DNA from: Geotrypetes seraphini
Taxonomy: Eukaryota > Chordata > Amphibia > Gymnophiona > Dermophiidae
DNA length: 64,000 bases
Assembly: GCF_902459505.1 (NCBI RefSeq)
Contig: NC_047084.1
Span: forward strand, 308,589,963 to 308,653,962
Direction: 5' to 3'
The notes beneath the pieces were generated by a model. It was not told the DNA's origin, made no database searches, and was given only the letters and a program-made list of their open reading frames with translations. Below are positions 1 to 12,238 of this stretch, in pieces (within the stretch, counting starts at the first letter, position 1; each line of letters starts with the position of its first letter). A program made the position numbers and the translations under genes.

Positions 1-2385
1 GTAATACATGGTGACTTGATTGTGCGGATTAGTACAATCTGGTTGAGGAAGCGATCTTGAAATTTGTGCAGCACTCTTCAAATCACTCATAGTTCTAGGA
101 GATTGATGTGAAAAGATTTTTCTTGAACAGTCCAAATGCCTTGAGTGTGAAGACCATCTAGGTGAGCTCCCCATCCATATATGGATGCATCTGTGGTTAA
201 TACTTTTGATGTGGAGGTACACGGAACAGTAGGCACCTGGATAGGTTTGTAGGGATTGACGAAGGTGACCCTGAATTGATGGTATAGTGGATCTGTGGTC
301 TAAGAGGCAAGAGTCCATCAAGTGCAAATGGGGTAACATGGACTGTTGAGGCCGTGCAACACAAGAGTCGCATCATTTGACGTGCTGTGATGGTTTGGAG
401 AGTAGATACATGCTTGCAGTGGTGAATCAGAATGTCTAGTCTCTGCTGGGGAAGGTAAGCAAGAGACTGAGTCGTATCTAGCAGTGCCCCAACGAATTCC
501 AGATTCCAAAATCTCTAGAAGACATATGGTTGAGTTCATTGCTGATTGAGCTGCTTGTGGTGAGGATAATTTTATCAACCAATCATCCAGATAAGGAAAT
601 ACATGATATAACCTGTGGCCGAATTTGTCTAGGGTACAGCCTTCTCTTCCTGGTGGAGTGCTAGCGTAGGCCCTAGTGCTGGAGGACTTTTTAAGAGCTG
701 ATTCTACCAGTAGGGAGTGAGGCTGTAATTGAAGTTTGTCAAACCCTAGGCATGATTGGACTCTATAAAGGGAGTCTAATTTCCTGGGTGCCACAATGAT
801 GAGTAGAGGTGCTTTACAATTTTTAAACATGACTTCCTTCATTAAGTTGTAAAATAGAAATTTTAAACAATCCTTGGGAATTTGCTCAAAGTCTAGGGCA
901 TCAAATAGTTCAGCTCTCGGTTCAGATTCCAATTCCATTTTGACCAGCAGAGCTTGTCTCATCTGACGAATGAGTTTAGTAAAAGATAAGCTCTCAGGTG
1001 GTGACCTCCTTCTAGGTGGTGGAGGAGAGGGATCCAATGAAATTCCATAAGGCTCTGCAATAGAGAGCTCTGGGTCAGAATAGGACCAATGTGTAAGATC
1101 TGAATCAAATTCTTTGATGCCTGGAGATGGGGTATGTCTGGAGCAATGGTCTGTAGAAGCGTGATGTCGCTGAGAGGATCGTCAGTCAGATCAGTCAGGT
1201 TGAGTGATGAGAGAAGCTTCTATCCTTACCAAGATGCTGATCTTATGTAGATTTGGAAGAGTACTGGATCCACTAGTATGATGGCGATGAGCTAAGCATG
1301 ACCTGGTACCTGAAGGTCTCAAAGCAATGCTCAGGCTGGGCTGGTACCAATGAGTCGAAGGAGGAACTTGGGCTACCTGTGACTGTAACATAACTGGCAA
1401 CTCCCATTGAAGCAGCTCTTTTATTTGGTCCTAGATGCATTGATACCACAGGTATTGTTGGTACAATCGGTGCTGCAGGGCGTCAAGGCGTTGGGGACCT
1501 TGATGAAGAGGCACACCTCTGAAGGGACACCAACTGCAGAGATGGAGAGTAAGGCTACTTGTATCTGTGTTTGGCATGCATCAACTGACTCGATGCTTGA
1601 GAAGATATCAATGTATTTCTAGCAGGTGAAGCATGAGAATGCTTCATAGCCTTTTTAGGGGGGTGATGAAGTTGGTAGTACCACAGAAGCCAACACTGAG
1701 GATACCAACGCCAGTGTTGATGTCGTTGGGAAATGGTGTTTTTCAACTTCCAATGGGGTTGACATCGTTGATGCATCAGGTGCCCCGAATAACTTTTCCT
1801 GCCGTAAAAGTCGAGTCTTCAATGAACACTTTTGTAGCTTGGAACAGTGGACACAAGAGTCTACCCGATGATTATGACCAAGACACTGGAGACACCAGTT
1901 ATGTGAATTGGTGACTGAGGTGGTCCTGTTGCCACTTGAAGGCTTGGACATCGATGGAAAAATAGCTGCAGAGAGTTTGAAGGACTCAATTGTACCAGAT
2001 GTCAAGTGAGCAAGAGTCCGAAAAAGGCTTGATGCCACCAGCTTAGTGGTGGCCAAAGGCCAAAAAAATGTAAAATTAAAGGAAAAGACAACAGGGAAGA
2101 AAAACATGAAGAAAATAAGAAATTTAAATGACAGGAATGCAACAAAAAAAGACAAAGTACACACACTTGGAGAGAATCCCAAAATACAACTTCTTAGGCC
2201 AATGGAAAACTAAGAACTGATGGTCCCATGAGCCGATGTTGGGCGGGAAGGCACTTGCGCACGGGCGGTCTCAGGACTTCTAAAGAAGTTAAAGTGACAG
2301 TACATTTTTGCACTGTCTGTACCGGGGCTCCGTGGAAGACATTGCCTGTCTGTGAGAATATACTGCCTGCTTGTCCTGATAGAAA
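1..2385 (-). mobile_element. DIRS-like retrotransposon fossil (partial)
   Basis: Read on the - strand, this is an old tyrosine-recombinase retrotransposon of the DIRS group. Recognisable parts are a 5' terminal-repeat remnant at about 2215-2385 (it shares the GAGAATATACTGCCTGCTTG motif with the other DIRS ends here), a gag zinc-finger region at about 1700-2000 (CLQCLGHNH), gag and reverse-transcriptase pieces at about 320-1040 (PPGREGCTLDKFGH and VFPYLDDWLI, diagnostic for DIRS) and an RNase H piece in the first 300 bases. The copy is broken and rearranged and continues past the left edge. It is clearly more diverged than the two large copies at 31-35 and 38-44 kb, so it is probably older. 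Confidence 0.8.
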
Positions 2386-4020
2386 CACAAATATAAGCCT
2401 TTCTTACTAGACTGGCCACAGAGACATTCCAGCAGAGCAGTGGGGCAGCCTAGGAGGCACTGCAGTGAACTTCACATAAAAGATCTCAGGTAACATCAAG
2501 GCCCCCTTATATCGTATGGTGATCCCTTCAGGAATAATAAGAAATGTACTATACACTACTAAAATAGGCCTTAAATCTGCAGGTGTCACCTATATGCGGA
2601 TTCAGTAGGTATTTTGTGGGTTTTAGGGTGATTACGTTCCACCACAAGTGTACCTGGGTCCCTTTCTCTACAGTTCACTGCACCGACTACTAGGCTACTC
2701 CAGGAACCTGTTTGCTGCTCTAAGAGGAATGGCTATTATAGCTGCAGCTGTCATAGAGCCTGGTATGTACTGTCACTTTCATCTCTTAGGGGGGTGGGAG
2801 GGGTCAGAGACCACTGGGGGATTAAGGGAAGTCATGCCTTTAGCCCTCTAGTGGTCATTTCATCAGTTTGGGCACATATTTGACACTTAATTGTTTTTGA
2901 AATAGGTCTAGCTCAAAATGTCCTAATTTTGCCCTGGACTTTTGTACATTGTTCCATTATTGAAGAAAAAGTCCAGATCATAAGCTGCACCTAGTCCTGC
3001 CCAAAACATGACCCAACACGTCCTCTTGTGATTTAGATGAACTGTGGAGAAAAACATCTTAAAAATGTGTTTTGAAAACAGCGATTTGGACTTTTTTTGC
3101 AAAAAAAACCCACAAAAACAACTATCCACCTGCAATTTTGTGTTGTTTGGGATGTTTTTCTGTTTCAAAAGTGAGCCCCTAAGGGGGGGATTCATCAAAT
3201 GGCGATAAGCCCCAACTGCAATATTGCATTCAAACCGCTAAAGATGGTCATTATATTCTATGTTTAAAAGTGCTAGCAAATGGCTTTTAACCGAGGAAAT
3301 ATTAGACAGTAGTTAGCAAATGCTAAAATCAAATTGACTGATGAATGTGCCATAATTCAAATGTTCTTTGTATTGATAACATATATGCCATTTTTGCCAC
3401 TAGATGGCACCAACAATCTACAATTGGTGGCTGTCAATTTTCCTGGATGAATTGCCAAATTGTTAATGTGGACCAAATTACACATTTAGACCAGTGCTTT
3501 TAAACCTTTTTTTCAGACAAGAATCATTTAAGCATCAAATTTTCCAGACACCTTGCTATTTTGTTTTACAGCAGCAGCCCTTTCAATTCAAAGTAGCTTA
3601 CTAATATTATTTATTTTATTTATTACAGGGGCTTAATTGTACGATGTGATTCCCACCAGCAAACCTTCTCAGGAGTATTATAGAAAAGAAGTGGAGGGGC
3701 ATAATCAAAAGAAACGTCTAAGTCCCCTTTTGGCCTAAGTTCCTAGATGCAGAAAATAGGCAGCAGGAAAATGTCCATTCTCAAAAAAAAGTCCAAAATA
3801 AGTTTGGGGTTTTTTTTTTTTTTAGAATGGCCTACCTCTACGTTTAGTAGTTTAATCGCCCAGACCACCACTACGTCTATCCTTAAAACACATTCCCAAC
3901 CAAAAAAATCGCTCAAGTCCTAAACACCCAAAACATGACCTTTTAGGTGAAGGAGGATTCTCTAACCAGCATCTGTCATAAACAATGCCAGTTACAGAAT
4001 CCTGGAACTGTGTCCTCCTC
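2386..4020. other. Gene-free stretch, unidentified old repeats
   Basis: No exon-like reading frame is convincing here. The text from 2900 to 3200 and from 3670 to 4000 looks like degraded interspersed repeat: both contain 'AAAACATGACC' and short runs around 'AAGTCC', suggesting two diverged copies of one non-autonomous element. I cannot name the family. Confidence 0.35.
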
Positions 4021-4440
4021 CCCCCCCCCATCGCGGCAGGAGAGATGCCCAATCTCTCCTACTGCTACAAACCCCCTGAACCCCAAACCTCCATGATTAC
4101 CTGCAGAAGGGTGCCCAAGCCGTCCTGCCAACACAAACCCCCTGAAGCCTGAACCCCCGCAATTACCTGCAGGAGGGTACCCAATTCCTCCTGCCGGGCA
4201 GAACACCCCTCCACCTCATTGGCAGGAGGGAGCCCAAGCCCTCATGCCAGACAACCACTCCCTCGAACCCCCTTCCCCCCGACCGAGCCCTCTCCCGGAC
4301 CCCCGCTCCACACTCTGACGGACCTCTCCGCACTAACCTAATCGATGGCCGGCTGGCTAGGACCCCCCTCCGGCAGGCCCATCTTCCTCTGAATGGCAGG
4401 CCTGCCCCTTCCCGGTGCATTGTGGGATGCACCAGGAAGG
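4020..4440. repeat. C-rich degenerate repeat of a non-autonomous DNA element
   Basis: A GC-rich stretch in which a unit built around CAGGAGGG...CCCAAGCC...CTCCTGCC recurs about four times (4070, 4130, 4180, 4220). The same dyad-like unit occurs at 27230-27440 and 44670-44850, where it is the interior of larger elements, so this is probably the core of a third copy. The reading frames across it are by-products of GC content. Confidence 0.45.
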
Positions 4441-5361
4441 GGCCTAGGGCCTGACCATGTGATGCCTGCCTGCTTCAGCATAGGAATTCAGCTGGAACAA
4501 ATGGAGAAAAAATATGTCTCACAGATTCACTGGGCAACCTGGTCTTCAGGCTGTTAGTCGGACTGATGTAGGAGTGAGCCGGAAAAGCTCATCACAAGAG
4601 GGAGGGGGGAAGGACCACATAGCCGGCCCACTATAAATCCTGGCTGAGCCGAGAAGGAGTCCAACAGCCTGCGCTCAAGCTCCTGAATAAATCAGGGATG
4701 CCAGCAGTTATGCAGGGGAAGGCCCCTGAGCTTTAACAAATACAAAAGCAAGCTGGCTACCTAGGTGTCTCCAAGGACTAATCCTGCTAGCAGCAGACTT
4801 CAGCAGTGCAAATCTGTGTTTTCTCCCAGGCAGAGATCCCAACAAGTAGGAACCTTTGAACATTGAGCCTCCAATCGAACACTTAGAAAAACACCCCAAA
4901 ATAATAAAACTGCAAAGCAGAAACACTTTTGAGCAACTTGCTTGCAGAAAACAAACTGAGGATGCAGGAGCAATGCCCTGGGAAGGAGGTGGAGTTGAAA
5001 AGATGATTGACAGTTTCCTGCAAGCAATTTACAGGTTCAGATGCAAAACCCTCTGATTCAAGACTACCAGACGCATTGCACTAGATGGCTCATTTTGGAG
5101 TTATTAGAATCCAAAGGAATATATGTTTTGCTATCCTGAACATTACCCAGGTTTGAGCAGCCATGTGGAAAAGACTATAGAGGATGATGCTCTGGCCAGG
5201 GCAGCACCCAGAACCGAGATCACTAACATGTGACATTTAAAGATTCTGCATGCAATCAAGCCCTGCAAACTCAAAAACAAATCACCTAGACCCCAGACTC
5301 CATGCTGTCCTCTAACCACCAACACAGTGATAATCACAATGTACTCTTATTTAGAATAATT
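4441..5361. other. Gene-free stretch, nothing identified
   Basis: No gene recognised. The end of the stretch (GCATTGCACTAGATGGCTCA at about 5073) resembles 17035-17050 (TATTGCACTAGAAAACAC), so a shared unnamed repeat may cover part of 4700-5100. Confidence 0.3.
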
Positions 5362-5520
5362 ATATAAGAGCATAAGAGTTGCCATACTGGGACAGACCAA
5401 GGGCCGATCAAGCTCAGTATCTTGTTTCCAACAGTGGCCAATTCAGGTCACAAGTACTTGGCAAGATCCTACAAGAATAAAACAGATTTTATGCTGCTTA
5501 TCATAAAAATAAGCAGCCCA
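5362..5520 (-). mobile_element. CR1/L3-type LINE 3'-end fragment
   Basis: Starts with ATAAGAGCATAAGAGTTGCC and runs through CTGGGACAGACC and a CAACAGTGGCCAATTC block. This is the reverse complement of a common CR1-family 3' untranslated end. No coding part is attached. Confidence 0.65.
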
Positions 5521-5965
5521 TCTCTGTGTAAATATTGTTTCCCATGTTCAGAATCTCCCTTTTCTATGTCTCCTATATATCCCTTTCTAATATTTCCCCT
5601 TTGCCTATCTCCCTGCCTTCATCATTTTATCATTTTATGATCCCCTCCCCCTGCGTACAGTATCACTTCTCTATATCCCTATGCCCCCTGTCAAGCATCT
5701 TCCTTTTGCATTCTTATTCTCCCCCATATCTAGCCATCTTCTCTCTATGTCCAAATATCTTCCCATGTCTAGCATTGCCCCTGTGTACATATATCACTCC
5801 CATGCAACATTTCTCTTTGTCCCTGTTCTTATTCTCCCATCCATGCCCACCATTTCCCTCCCCTCTTTTTGTATATCTCCCTGTGTCCAGCTTCTCCCCT
5901 CTCTTACACCAATGTGTCTTTCACACTCTCTCTTTCCTCCCTCCCTCCGCTATGTTCAATATATC
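5521..5965. repeat. Pyrimidine-rich tract
   Basis: About 440 bases strongly biased to C and T on the + strand (runs of CTCCC, TTCTCC, CTATATCCC) with loose internal repetition. It produces a 203-residue open frame that is a composition artefact. Probably a decayed minisatellite, possibly related in reverse complement to the purine-rich tract at 35.1-37 kb. Confidence 0.5.
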
Positions 5966-5968
5966 ACC

Positions 5969-6236
5969 CACATATCGGTTCTTAGCATCTTTTAGTTTAG
6001 CAATTCCATTTTTCATCATCCTCCTTTCACTGATATATCTGAAAAAAATTTTGTCTCCCTTTTTTACATTGTTAGCCATTTGCTCTTCTGCCTGTGCTTT
6101 CGCCAGACTTATCTCCCTCTTGGCTTCTTTCAGTTTCACCCGGTAGTCCTTTCTGTATTCTTCTTCTTGGGGGTTTTTTATATTTCAGGAACACCAATTC
6201 TTTTGCCTTTATTTTCTCCGCCACTAGTTTGGAGAA
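5969..6236 (-). mobile_element. CR1 ORF2 fragment, left part (split by LTR)
   Basis: On the - strand this encodes the linker between endonuclease and reverse transcriptase ([19 protein letters not shown], then FFRYISERR), matching the corresponding part of the CR1 copy at 17.7-20.5 kb. It stops at the AGAA that flanks the inserted LTR and resumes at 7149. Confidence 0.8.
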
Positions 6237-7148
6237 TGATGTAGGCCGCTGTCCAGGCCTACCTCGGTAATGAGACCTCGAACGCTATATACTGGTTTCA
6301 ATAAGTATATATTTATTTATCCAATCAATAACAGCTTACAGGAATAAATCATTTAGTATATAACGTAACAGAAAGTGATACAGGTGATCTCTAGGCCCAG
6401 AGGTCCTCTGATGTCTGTTCTGACCTCTCCCTTCTAAAGGCCTGGTTTTTATACATTTCTTAGTGGCCAACACCACGTTGGTCTATATCACATGATACAT
6501 CCTTATTGGCTATTTACTTATGCATTACTGCCTAACTACATTCATTTATTGGCTATTCTCATCTACGTCATGTTATATGTCCACTCTGTTTTTCCGTAAA
6601 ACCTACCTTTTCCCCGAAATGCCTGTTTCCCCACCATATTAGTATTTCCGAGCACAAGCCCCCCTCCCAACTTTAAACATCTCTGATACTTTCTATTAGA
6701 TGATTTTTCTTATGAATTCTTTCTTCTGAGAATTCTGTCTTCTGACCATGGTCTGTTTATCTCTTTATGATATCTGGCTGGGTGGGCCTTGGTGTAAAAC
6801 CACAGCTAGCCCACAGCCTCAGGACCTGTTGCTTTTTCTCTATTTTTACTTCTACAGTAGCTAATTGAACTCATAAAACAGCGTATTTCTCCATCTTTGC
6901 ATGCTCTTCAGTTAATGGTGAAATATCTTTCCATAGTTAATCTACTGTTTCTATCATCTGCAGAGATAGATAAGGTAGATGTCAGTTGCATAGGGTGAGG
7001 GCAGTTTTTTCTGTAAAGAGAAAAGTGATCTTTGTCCTTATCCCATCCCCCTTCACCTGGCTAATGTCAGGACTTTCCGGGATGTATCCCACTTCACCTG
7101 GCTAATGTCAGGACTTACAGGGATGTATCCATGCTTTATTCTCTCTCA
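6237..7148 (-). mobile_element. Solo LTR of an endogenous retrovirus (fossil)
   Basis: A 912-base unit that interrupts a CR1 fragment. It begins TGATGTAGGCC and ends CTCTCTCA on the + strand, so it has the TG...CA ends of an LTR, and it is flanked by a 4-base duplication, AGAA (6233-6236 and 7149-7152). In the CR1 at 18.6 kb this position reads straight through, which identifies the empty site. The likely orientation is -: near the right end of the - strand there are AATAAA-like signals followed by a short U5-like stretch, and the presumed U3 holds two copies of a roughly 43-base repeat (about 7052-7130). No internal genes remain, so it is a recombined single LTR. A 4-base duplication fits class I (gamma-like) retroviruses, but the family is uncertain. 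Confidence 0.65.
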
Positions 7149-7203
7149 AGAACCATGTCGGTTTCCTTTTTCTCTTATTTTTATTTATTTTCTTCACATA
7201 AAG
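7149..7203 (-). mobile_element. CR1 ORF2 fragment, right part (split by LTR)
   Basis: Continues the CR1 copy from 6236 after the solo LTR: CCATGTCGGTTTCCTTTTTC and CTTCACATAAAG align with 18580-18630 of the intact CR1 in reverse complement. It ends at a MITE-like sequence. Confidence 0.7.
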
Positions 7204-7325
7204 TGCTCCTTTTACAAAGGTGTGCTAGCAGTTTTAGTGTGTGCTTAGCGCGCGCTAAAATGCCCCGTGCGCTAGCCACTACCGCCTCCTTTTAAGCAGG
7301 CGGTAATTTTTCAGCTAGCACACTT
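7204..7325. repeat. Palindromic MITE remnant (CTCCTTTTACAAAG family)
   Basis: Begins TGCTCCTTTTACAAAGG and contains GCGCGCGCTAAAA and GCGGTAATTTTTCAGC. The theme 'CTCCTTTTA(C/T)AAAG...GCGCTAGC' recurs at 12704, 13655, 13833 and 17138, so this is one copy of a dispersed short palindromic family. It lies between two CR1 fragments. Confidence 0.5.
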
Positions 7326-9240
7326 GGTATCTGCAAAGAGGCACACTTTTCTTTATAACCCTTCAGCAAAGTCACTCATAAACATATTGAACAGGATCAC
7401 CCCAGCACCAAACCCTGAGGGACTCCACTACTCACCTTTCCTTCCTCCGAGCGACTTCCATTAACCACCACCCGCTGGCATCTGTCCGACAGCCAGTTTC
7501 TAATCCAGTTCACCACTTTGGGTCCTAACTTCAGTCCTTCAAGTTTGTTCAAGAGCCTCCTATGAGGAACCGTATCAAAGGCTTTGCTGAAATCTAAGTA
7601 AATTACATCTAGCATATGTCCTCGATCCAGCTCTCCGGTCATCCAATCAAAAAATTCAATCAGGTTCATTTGGCACGATTTACCTTTTGTAAAGCCATGT
7701 TGCCTCGGATCCCGTAACCCATTAGATTCAAGGAAGTACACTATCCTTTCAGCAACACTTCCATTATTTTTCCAACAACCGGCCTGTACTTTCCCGCTTC
7801 ATCCCTGTGACCACTTTTGTGAATAGGGACCACATCCGCTCTCCCCCGATCCCTGGGAACCACTCCCATCTCCAGGGATTTGTTGAAAAAGTCTTTAATA
7901 GGACCCTCCAGAACCTCTCTGAGCTCCCTCAGTATCCTGGGATGGATCCCATCTGGTCCCATCGCTTTGTCCACCTTCAGTTTTTCAAGTTGCTCATAAA
8001 CACTCTCCTCCGTGAACGGCGCAGAATCTACTCCATTTTCTCATGTAACTTTGCCAGACAATCTCGGTCCTTCTCCAAGATTTTCTTCTGTGAACACAGA
8101 ACAAAAGTATTTGTTTAGCACATTTGTTTTTCCCTCATCACTCTCCACATATCAGTTCCCAGCATCTTTTAGTTTAGCAATTCCATTTTTCATCTTTCTC
8201 CTTTCACTAATATATCTGAAAAAAATTTTGTCTCCCTTTTTTACATTTTTAGCCATTTGTTCTTCCGCCTGTGCTCTTGCCAGACGTATCTCTCTCTTGA
8301 CTTCTTTCAGTTTCACCCTGTAGTCCTTTCTGCAATCCTCTTCTTGGGTTTTTTTTATATTTCACGAAAGATTGCGTCCCATCCATGGGATTCACTGAAC
8401 CACGTATCTGGGATAGCAACAATATCCAGCTCTCCATCTAACATAAAGGCTTGCAGATCATGAATGTTATTGCTTAGGCTGCGAGCATTTGTAATCATCG
8501 CTTTCCAGCTATTTTTCAGTGGTAATTTTTTTGTTTTATATTTTTTTTGTTTTGTTTCACTTCCCGTTGCAATGCTAAGAAGTAAGTTGCTAATATTGTT
8601 TGTGTTGCAATCTTTACTACCATCACATCTTGTCTTTTGCTGGGGTGGTCTCTATAATTGTCCAGCATATATACACCATCCCCACCTTCTAGTTTAAATG
8701 CCTAGAAACATGTTGTCTAAATTTCTCCACAAGGATTCTTTTTCCTGCTGTAGTAATATGTAGCCCGTCAGTACAATATAGCTTCTTGTCCTTCCATGTA
8801 TTTCCCATCCTCCTATGTGTCTTCTTGATGACACCAGGCTTTGAGCCACCTATTGAAGTCCTCTGTGTTTTTAACTCTTTGCTCTCCCTTTCCATATGCT
8901 GGCAGTACTTCGTAAAAAGCTACAGTCTTTACAAAAGGTTTCAAGCCCTCACCAAGCTCCCGAAAGGCTTTCTGAGCTGCAAGTGTGGAGTTGTTGGCTA
9001 GGTCATTTGTTCCCAGATGGATAACAACATCAGCTTTAGACTTTTTAGTTTCTTCCTTGATTATAGACAGTATTTGTTGGGTACTCCTAGTAGCTGAGGA
9101 TCACTATTTTAGGCTCCTTGTCTTGTGTTTCAATGTTAATACCTCTGATGATAGAATCCCCTAAAAGTAATAATTTATTGGCTCGGGGTTTCTTACTCTT
9201 CCTTTATGAGTGCTTTTCATCATAAGTTACCTTCACTGGT
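7326..9240 (-). mobile_element. CR1 LINE fragment with ORF1 esterase and partial ORF2
   Basis: From right to left on the - strand: the end of ORF1 at about 8690-9190, an SGNH esterase-type domain with LLLGDSIIRG (block I), DVVIHLGTNDLANN and DGLHITTAGKR (block V); then the start of ORF2 at about 8370-8520, the apurinic-endonuclease N-terminus ([10 protein letters not shown]-like); then a jump of about 0.75 kb of the ORF2 reading, and the reverse transcriptase at 7330-8340 ([36 protein letters not shown]). Several frameshifts and the internal loss make it inactive. It is closely related to the copy at 17.6-20.9 kb, which lacks most of ORF1, so this fragment shows the ORF1 of the same family. 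Confidence 0.8.
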
Positions 9241-9299
9241 TCCACTTCAATTTCAGTTCTTTCTTGAGCACTGCAATGCAATGCTCTAATGGAGCAAAG

Positions 9300-9466
9300 G
9301 AATTCTGTAGGTGCAATTGTGATGGTGTATGTTTAAACTTAAGCTCAATCTGGATAAAACAAAGTTCTTCTTGGCTAGTACCAATGATAAAATTACTGAT
9401 AAAATTCTGGTAAAAACTTTCCTCTTGCCACTTCCATTAAATTTTTAGGTGTAACATTAGACCATA
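9300..9466 (+). mobile_element. L2-like LINE fragment, left of CR1 insertion
   Basis: Encodes the typical L2 line 'KLKLNLDKTKFFLAS' followed by a frame reading toward FLGVTLDH, the region just after the reverse-transcriptase core. It breaks off at AGACCATA and continues at 11973. The intact reading across the site is LGVTLDH-TDLLINQS. Confidence 0.6.
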
Positions 9467-11964
9467 GAAACATAGAAGATGATGGCAGAAAAGGGCTACA
9501 GCCCATCAAGTCTGCCCACTCTGCTTACCCACCCCCTGTCTATGCCCTAATGACCCAATTTCCTTATCTTGACCCTCGTAGGGATCCCACATGGGTATCC
9601 CATTTATTCTTAAAGTCTGGCACGCTGTCCGCCTCGATCACCTGCACTGGAAGCTTGTTTCAATGATCAACCACTCTCTCTGTGAAGAAATACTTTCTGG
9701 TGTCGCCATGAAATTTTCTGCCCCTGAGTTTGAGCGGGTGCCCTCTTGTGGCCGAGGGTCCCTTGAGAAAGAAAATATCATCTTCCACTTCGACACGTCC
9801 CGTGAGATACTTAAATATTTCGATCATGTCTCCCCTCTCCCTACATTCCTCAAGAGTGTAGAGCTGCAATTTGTTCAATATCTCTTCGTACGAGAGACCC
9901 TTGAGCCCCGAGATCATCCTGGTGGCCGTCCGTTGAACCGATTCAATTCTGCGCACATCTTTACTGTAATGTGGCCTCCAAAATTGCACACAGTACTCCA
10001 GATGAGGTCTCACCATGGCCCTGTACAACGGCATTATGACTTCAGGCTTTCGGCTGATGAAACTTCTATTGATACAACCCAATATCTGCCTTGTCTTAGA
10101 TGAAGCCTTCTCCACTTGATTGGCAGTTTTCATGTCTGCACTGATGATTACTCCTAAATCTCGTTCTGCTGAAGTCCTAGTTAAAGTTTCTCCGTTCAAG
10201 AAGTACGTCCTGCATGGATTTCCGCTTCCGAGGTGCATGACCTTACATTTCTTAGCATTGAAGCCTAGCTGCCAGGTTGAGGACCAACTTTCCAATGTAA
10301 GCAGGTCCTGCGCCATATAATTCTGTAAACTGCATTCACTTACTATATTACATAGTTTGGCGTCATTGGTGAATAGTGTTATTTTACCTTGAAGCCCTTG
10401 AGTCAGATCCCCTATGAATATGTTGAAAAGGAGTGGACCCAGGACTGAGCCCTGCGGCACTCCACTGGTCACCTCTGATGTTTTAGAGAGGGTACCATTA
10501 ACCACCACCCTCTGAAGTCTGCCACTCAGCCAATCATTGACCCATGCAGTTAGTGTCTCTCCTAACCCCATCGATTCCATCTTGCTTAGCAGCCTGCGGT
10601 GTGGGACACTGTCAAAAGCTTTACTGAAGTCCAGGTACACGACGTCCAAAGACTCTCCCAAGTCCAACTTTCTTGTTACCCAGTCAAAGAAGCTGATGAG
10701 ATTGGATTGGCAGGACCTACCCTTGGTGAATCCATGCTGACTGGGATCCCGAAGATTCCCTTCATTCAAGATCGTGTCCAATTTGCTTTTAATTAGTGTT
10801 CCATGAGTTTGCAAACTATTGATGTGAGACTCACCGGTCTATAATTCGCAGCCTCTGCCCTGCAACCCTTTTTATGCAGAGGAACGACATTAGCTAATTT
10901 CCAGTTCAGGGGAACTTTCCCCTTACTTAGGGAGAGATTGAATAGCTCAGCCAACGGTTTTGCCAGGACATCGCTCAATTCTCTGAGCACTCTTGGGTGC
11001 AAATGGTCTGGTCCCATGGCTTTGTTCACCTTGAGTCTTACCAGTTCACTGTAAACTTCACCTGGTGTGAACTCAAAATTCTGAAACGGGTCTTCTGTGC
11101 TTTGTGTTGCCTTCAACTGCGGACCGTGTCCCGGTGCCTCACAGGTGAAGACTGAGCAGAAGTATTCATTCAGTAGTTCGGCTTTATCAGAATCTGCTTC
11201 CACGTAACTTCCGTCCGGTCTTCTAAGGCGTACTATCCCGCCTGTGTTCCTTTTTCTGTCACTAATATACCTGAAGAAGGATTTGTCCCCCTTTTTAATG
11301 TTTTTTGCCAGAATTTCTTCCACTCGAAGTTTTGCCTCCCTAACTGCCATTTTGACCGCTGTAGACCTGGTCCTATATTCTACTTTTGCCTCTCTTTTCT
11401 CCGTGCGCTTGTAGGAGAGAAACGCTTTTTTCTTCTCCTTAATGAGGTGCGAGATCTCCGCGATGAACCATTGGGGTTTATTGTTTCTTTGTCGTTTATT
11501 TACTGATTTTATGAAGCGGCTAGTTGCTTCATGTATGGTTGATTTCAGTGTTAACCACTTAGCTTCTACATCATCGGTCTCCACTTGGTCCTGCAGCGTC
11601 TGATGGACGAAATCTCCCATGCGTGCGAAGTCTGTGCCCCGGAAATTGAGTACCTTTGTTTTCGTGTTTGATCTAGGGAAGCCTTTCCTAAGGTTGAACC
11701 ATACTATGTTGTGGTCGCTGGAGGCTAGCGTATCTCCTACTGAGACCTCTGAGACGCTTTCCCCGTTGGTGAGTACCAGGTCGAGGATCGCCTGGGCCCT
11801 AGTGGGCTCCGTTACCATTTGTTTGAGACGTGCTCCCTTTATGGAGGTTAAGAGCCTCCTGCTACCGCTGGTTGTCGCTGAAAATGAGTTCAAGTCTGCA
11901 TCAGGTATACTGAAGTCCCCTAGCAGTACAGCTTCTCCTCGTAGAGTGATATTCTCTTCGTAGA
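9467..11964 (-). mobile_element. CR1 LINE, 5'-truncated, inserted in an L2
   Basis: A 2.5 kb CR1 on the - strand flanked by an 8-base duplication, AGACCATA (9459-9466 and 11965-11972). It begins inside the endonuclease (VLLGDFSIPDADL, later ASSDHNIVWF) and continues through the linker, the reverse transcriptase ([56 protein letters not shown]) and the C-terminal [18 protein letters not shown] block. The frame shifts once near 10800, and a stop interrupts the C-terminal ERVVDHWNKLP block near 9660. The active-site box reads FTND rather than FADD. The 3' end carries GAAACATAGAAGATGATGG. It differs from the 17.6 kb copy and belongs to another CR1 subfamily. Confidence 0.88.
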
Positions 11965-12042
11965 AGACCATACTGATTTATTGATCAATCCTTTGGAAAC
12001 TCCGAACAATCAAAAAATACTTTGATTTAACATCATTTAGAT

Positions 12043-12238
12043 CAGTGGTTCCCAACCCTGTCCTGGAGGACCACCAGGCCAATCGGGTATTCAGGATAGC
12101 CATAATGAATATGCATGAAGCAGATTTGAATGCCTCTCACTTCCATTATAGGCAAATCTCTCTCATGAATATTCATTAGGGCAAGCCTGAAAACCCGATT
12201 GGCCTGGTGGTCCTCCAGGACAGGGTTGGGAACCACTG
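12043..12238. mobile_element. hAT-type palindromic MITE (196 bp)
   Basis: Terminal inverted repeats start CAGTGGTTCCCAACCCTGTC and the arms stay complementary for about 60 bases, including the GGACCACCAGGCCAATCGGG block. An exact 8-base duplication, ATTTAGAT, flanks it (12035-12042 and 12239-12246). The CAGTGGTT end and 8-base duplication are diagnostic for hAT (Charlie-like) elements. The centre carries two ATGAATATTCAT-like motifs. Confidence 0.92.

Noticed and set aside
5535-6146. A 203-codon + strand frame rich in S, P, F, L
   Set aside because: It spans a pyrimidine-rich tract and antisense CR1; no domain and no splice or promoter context.
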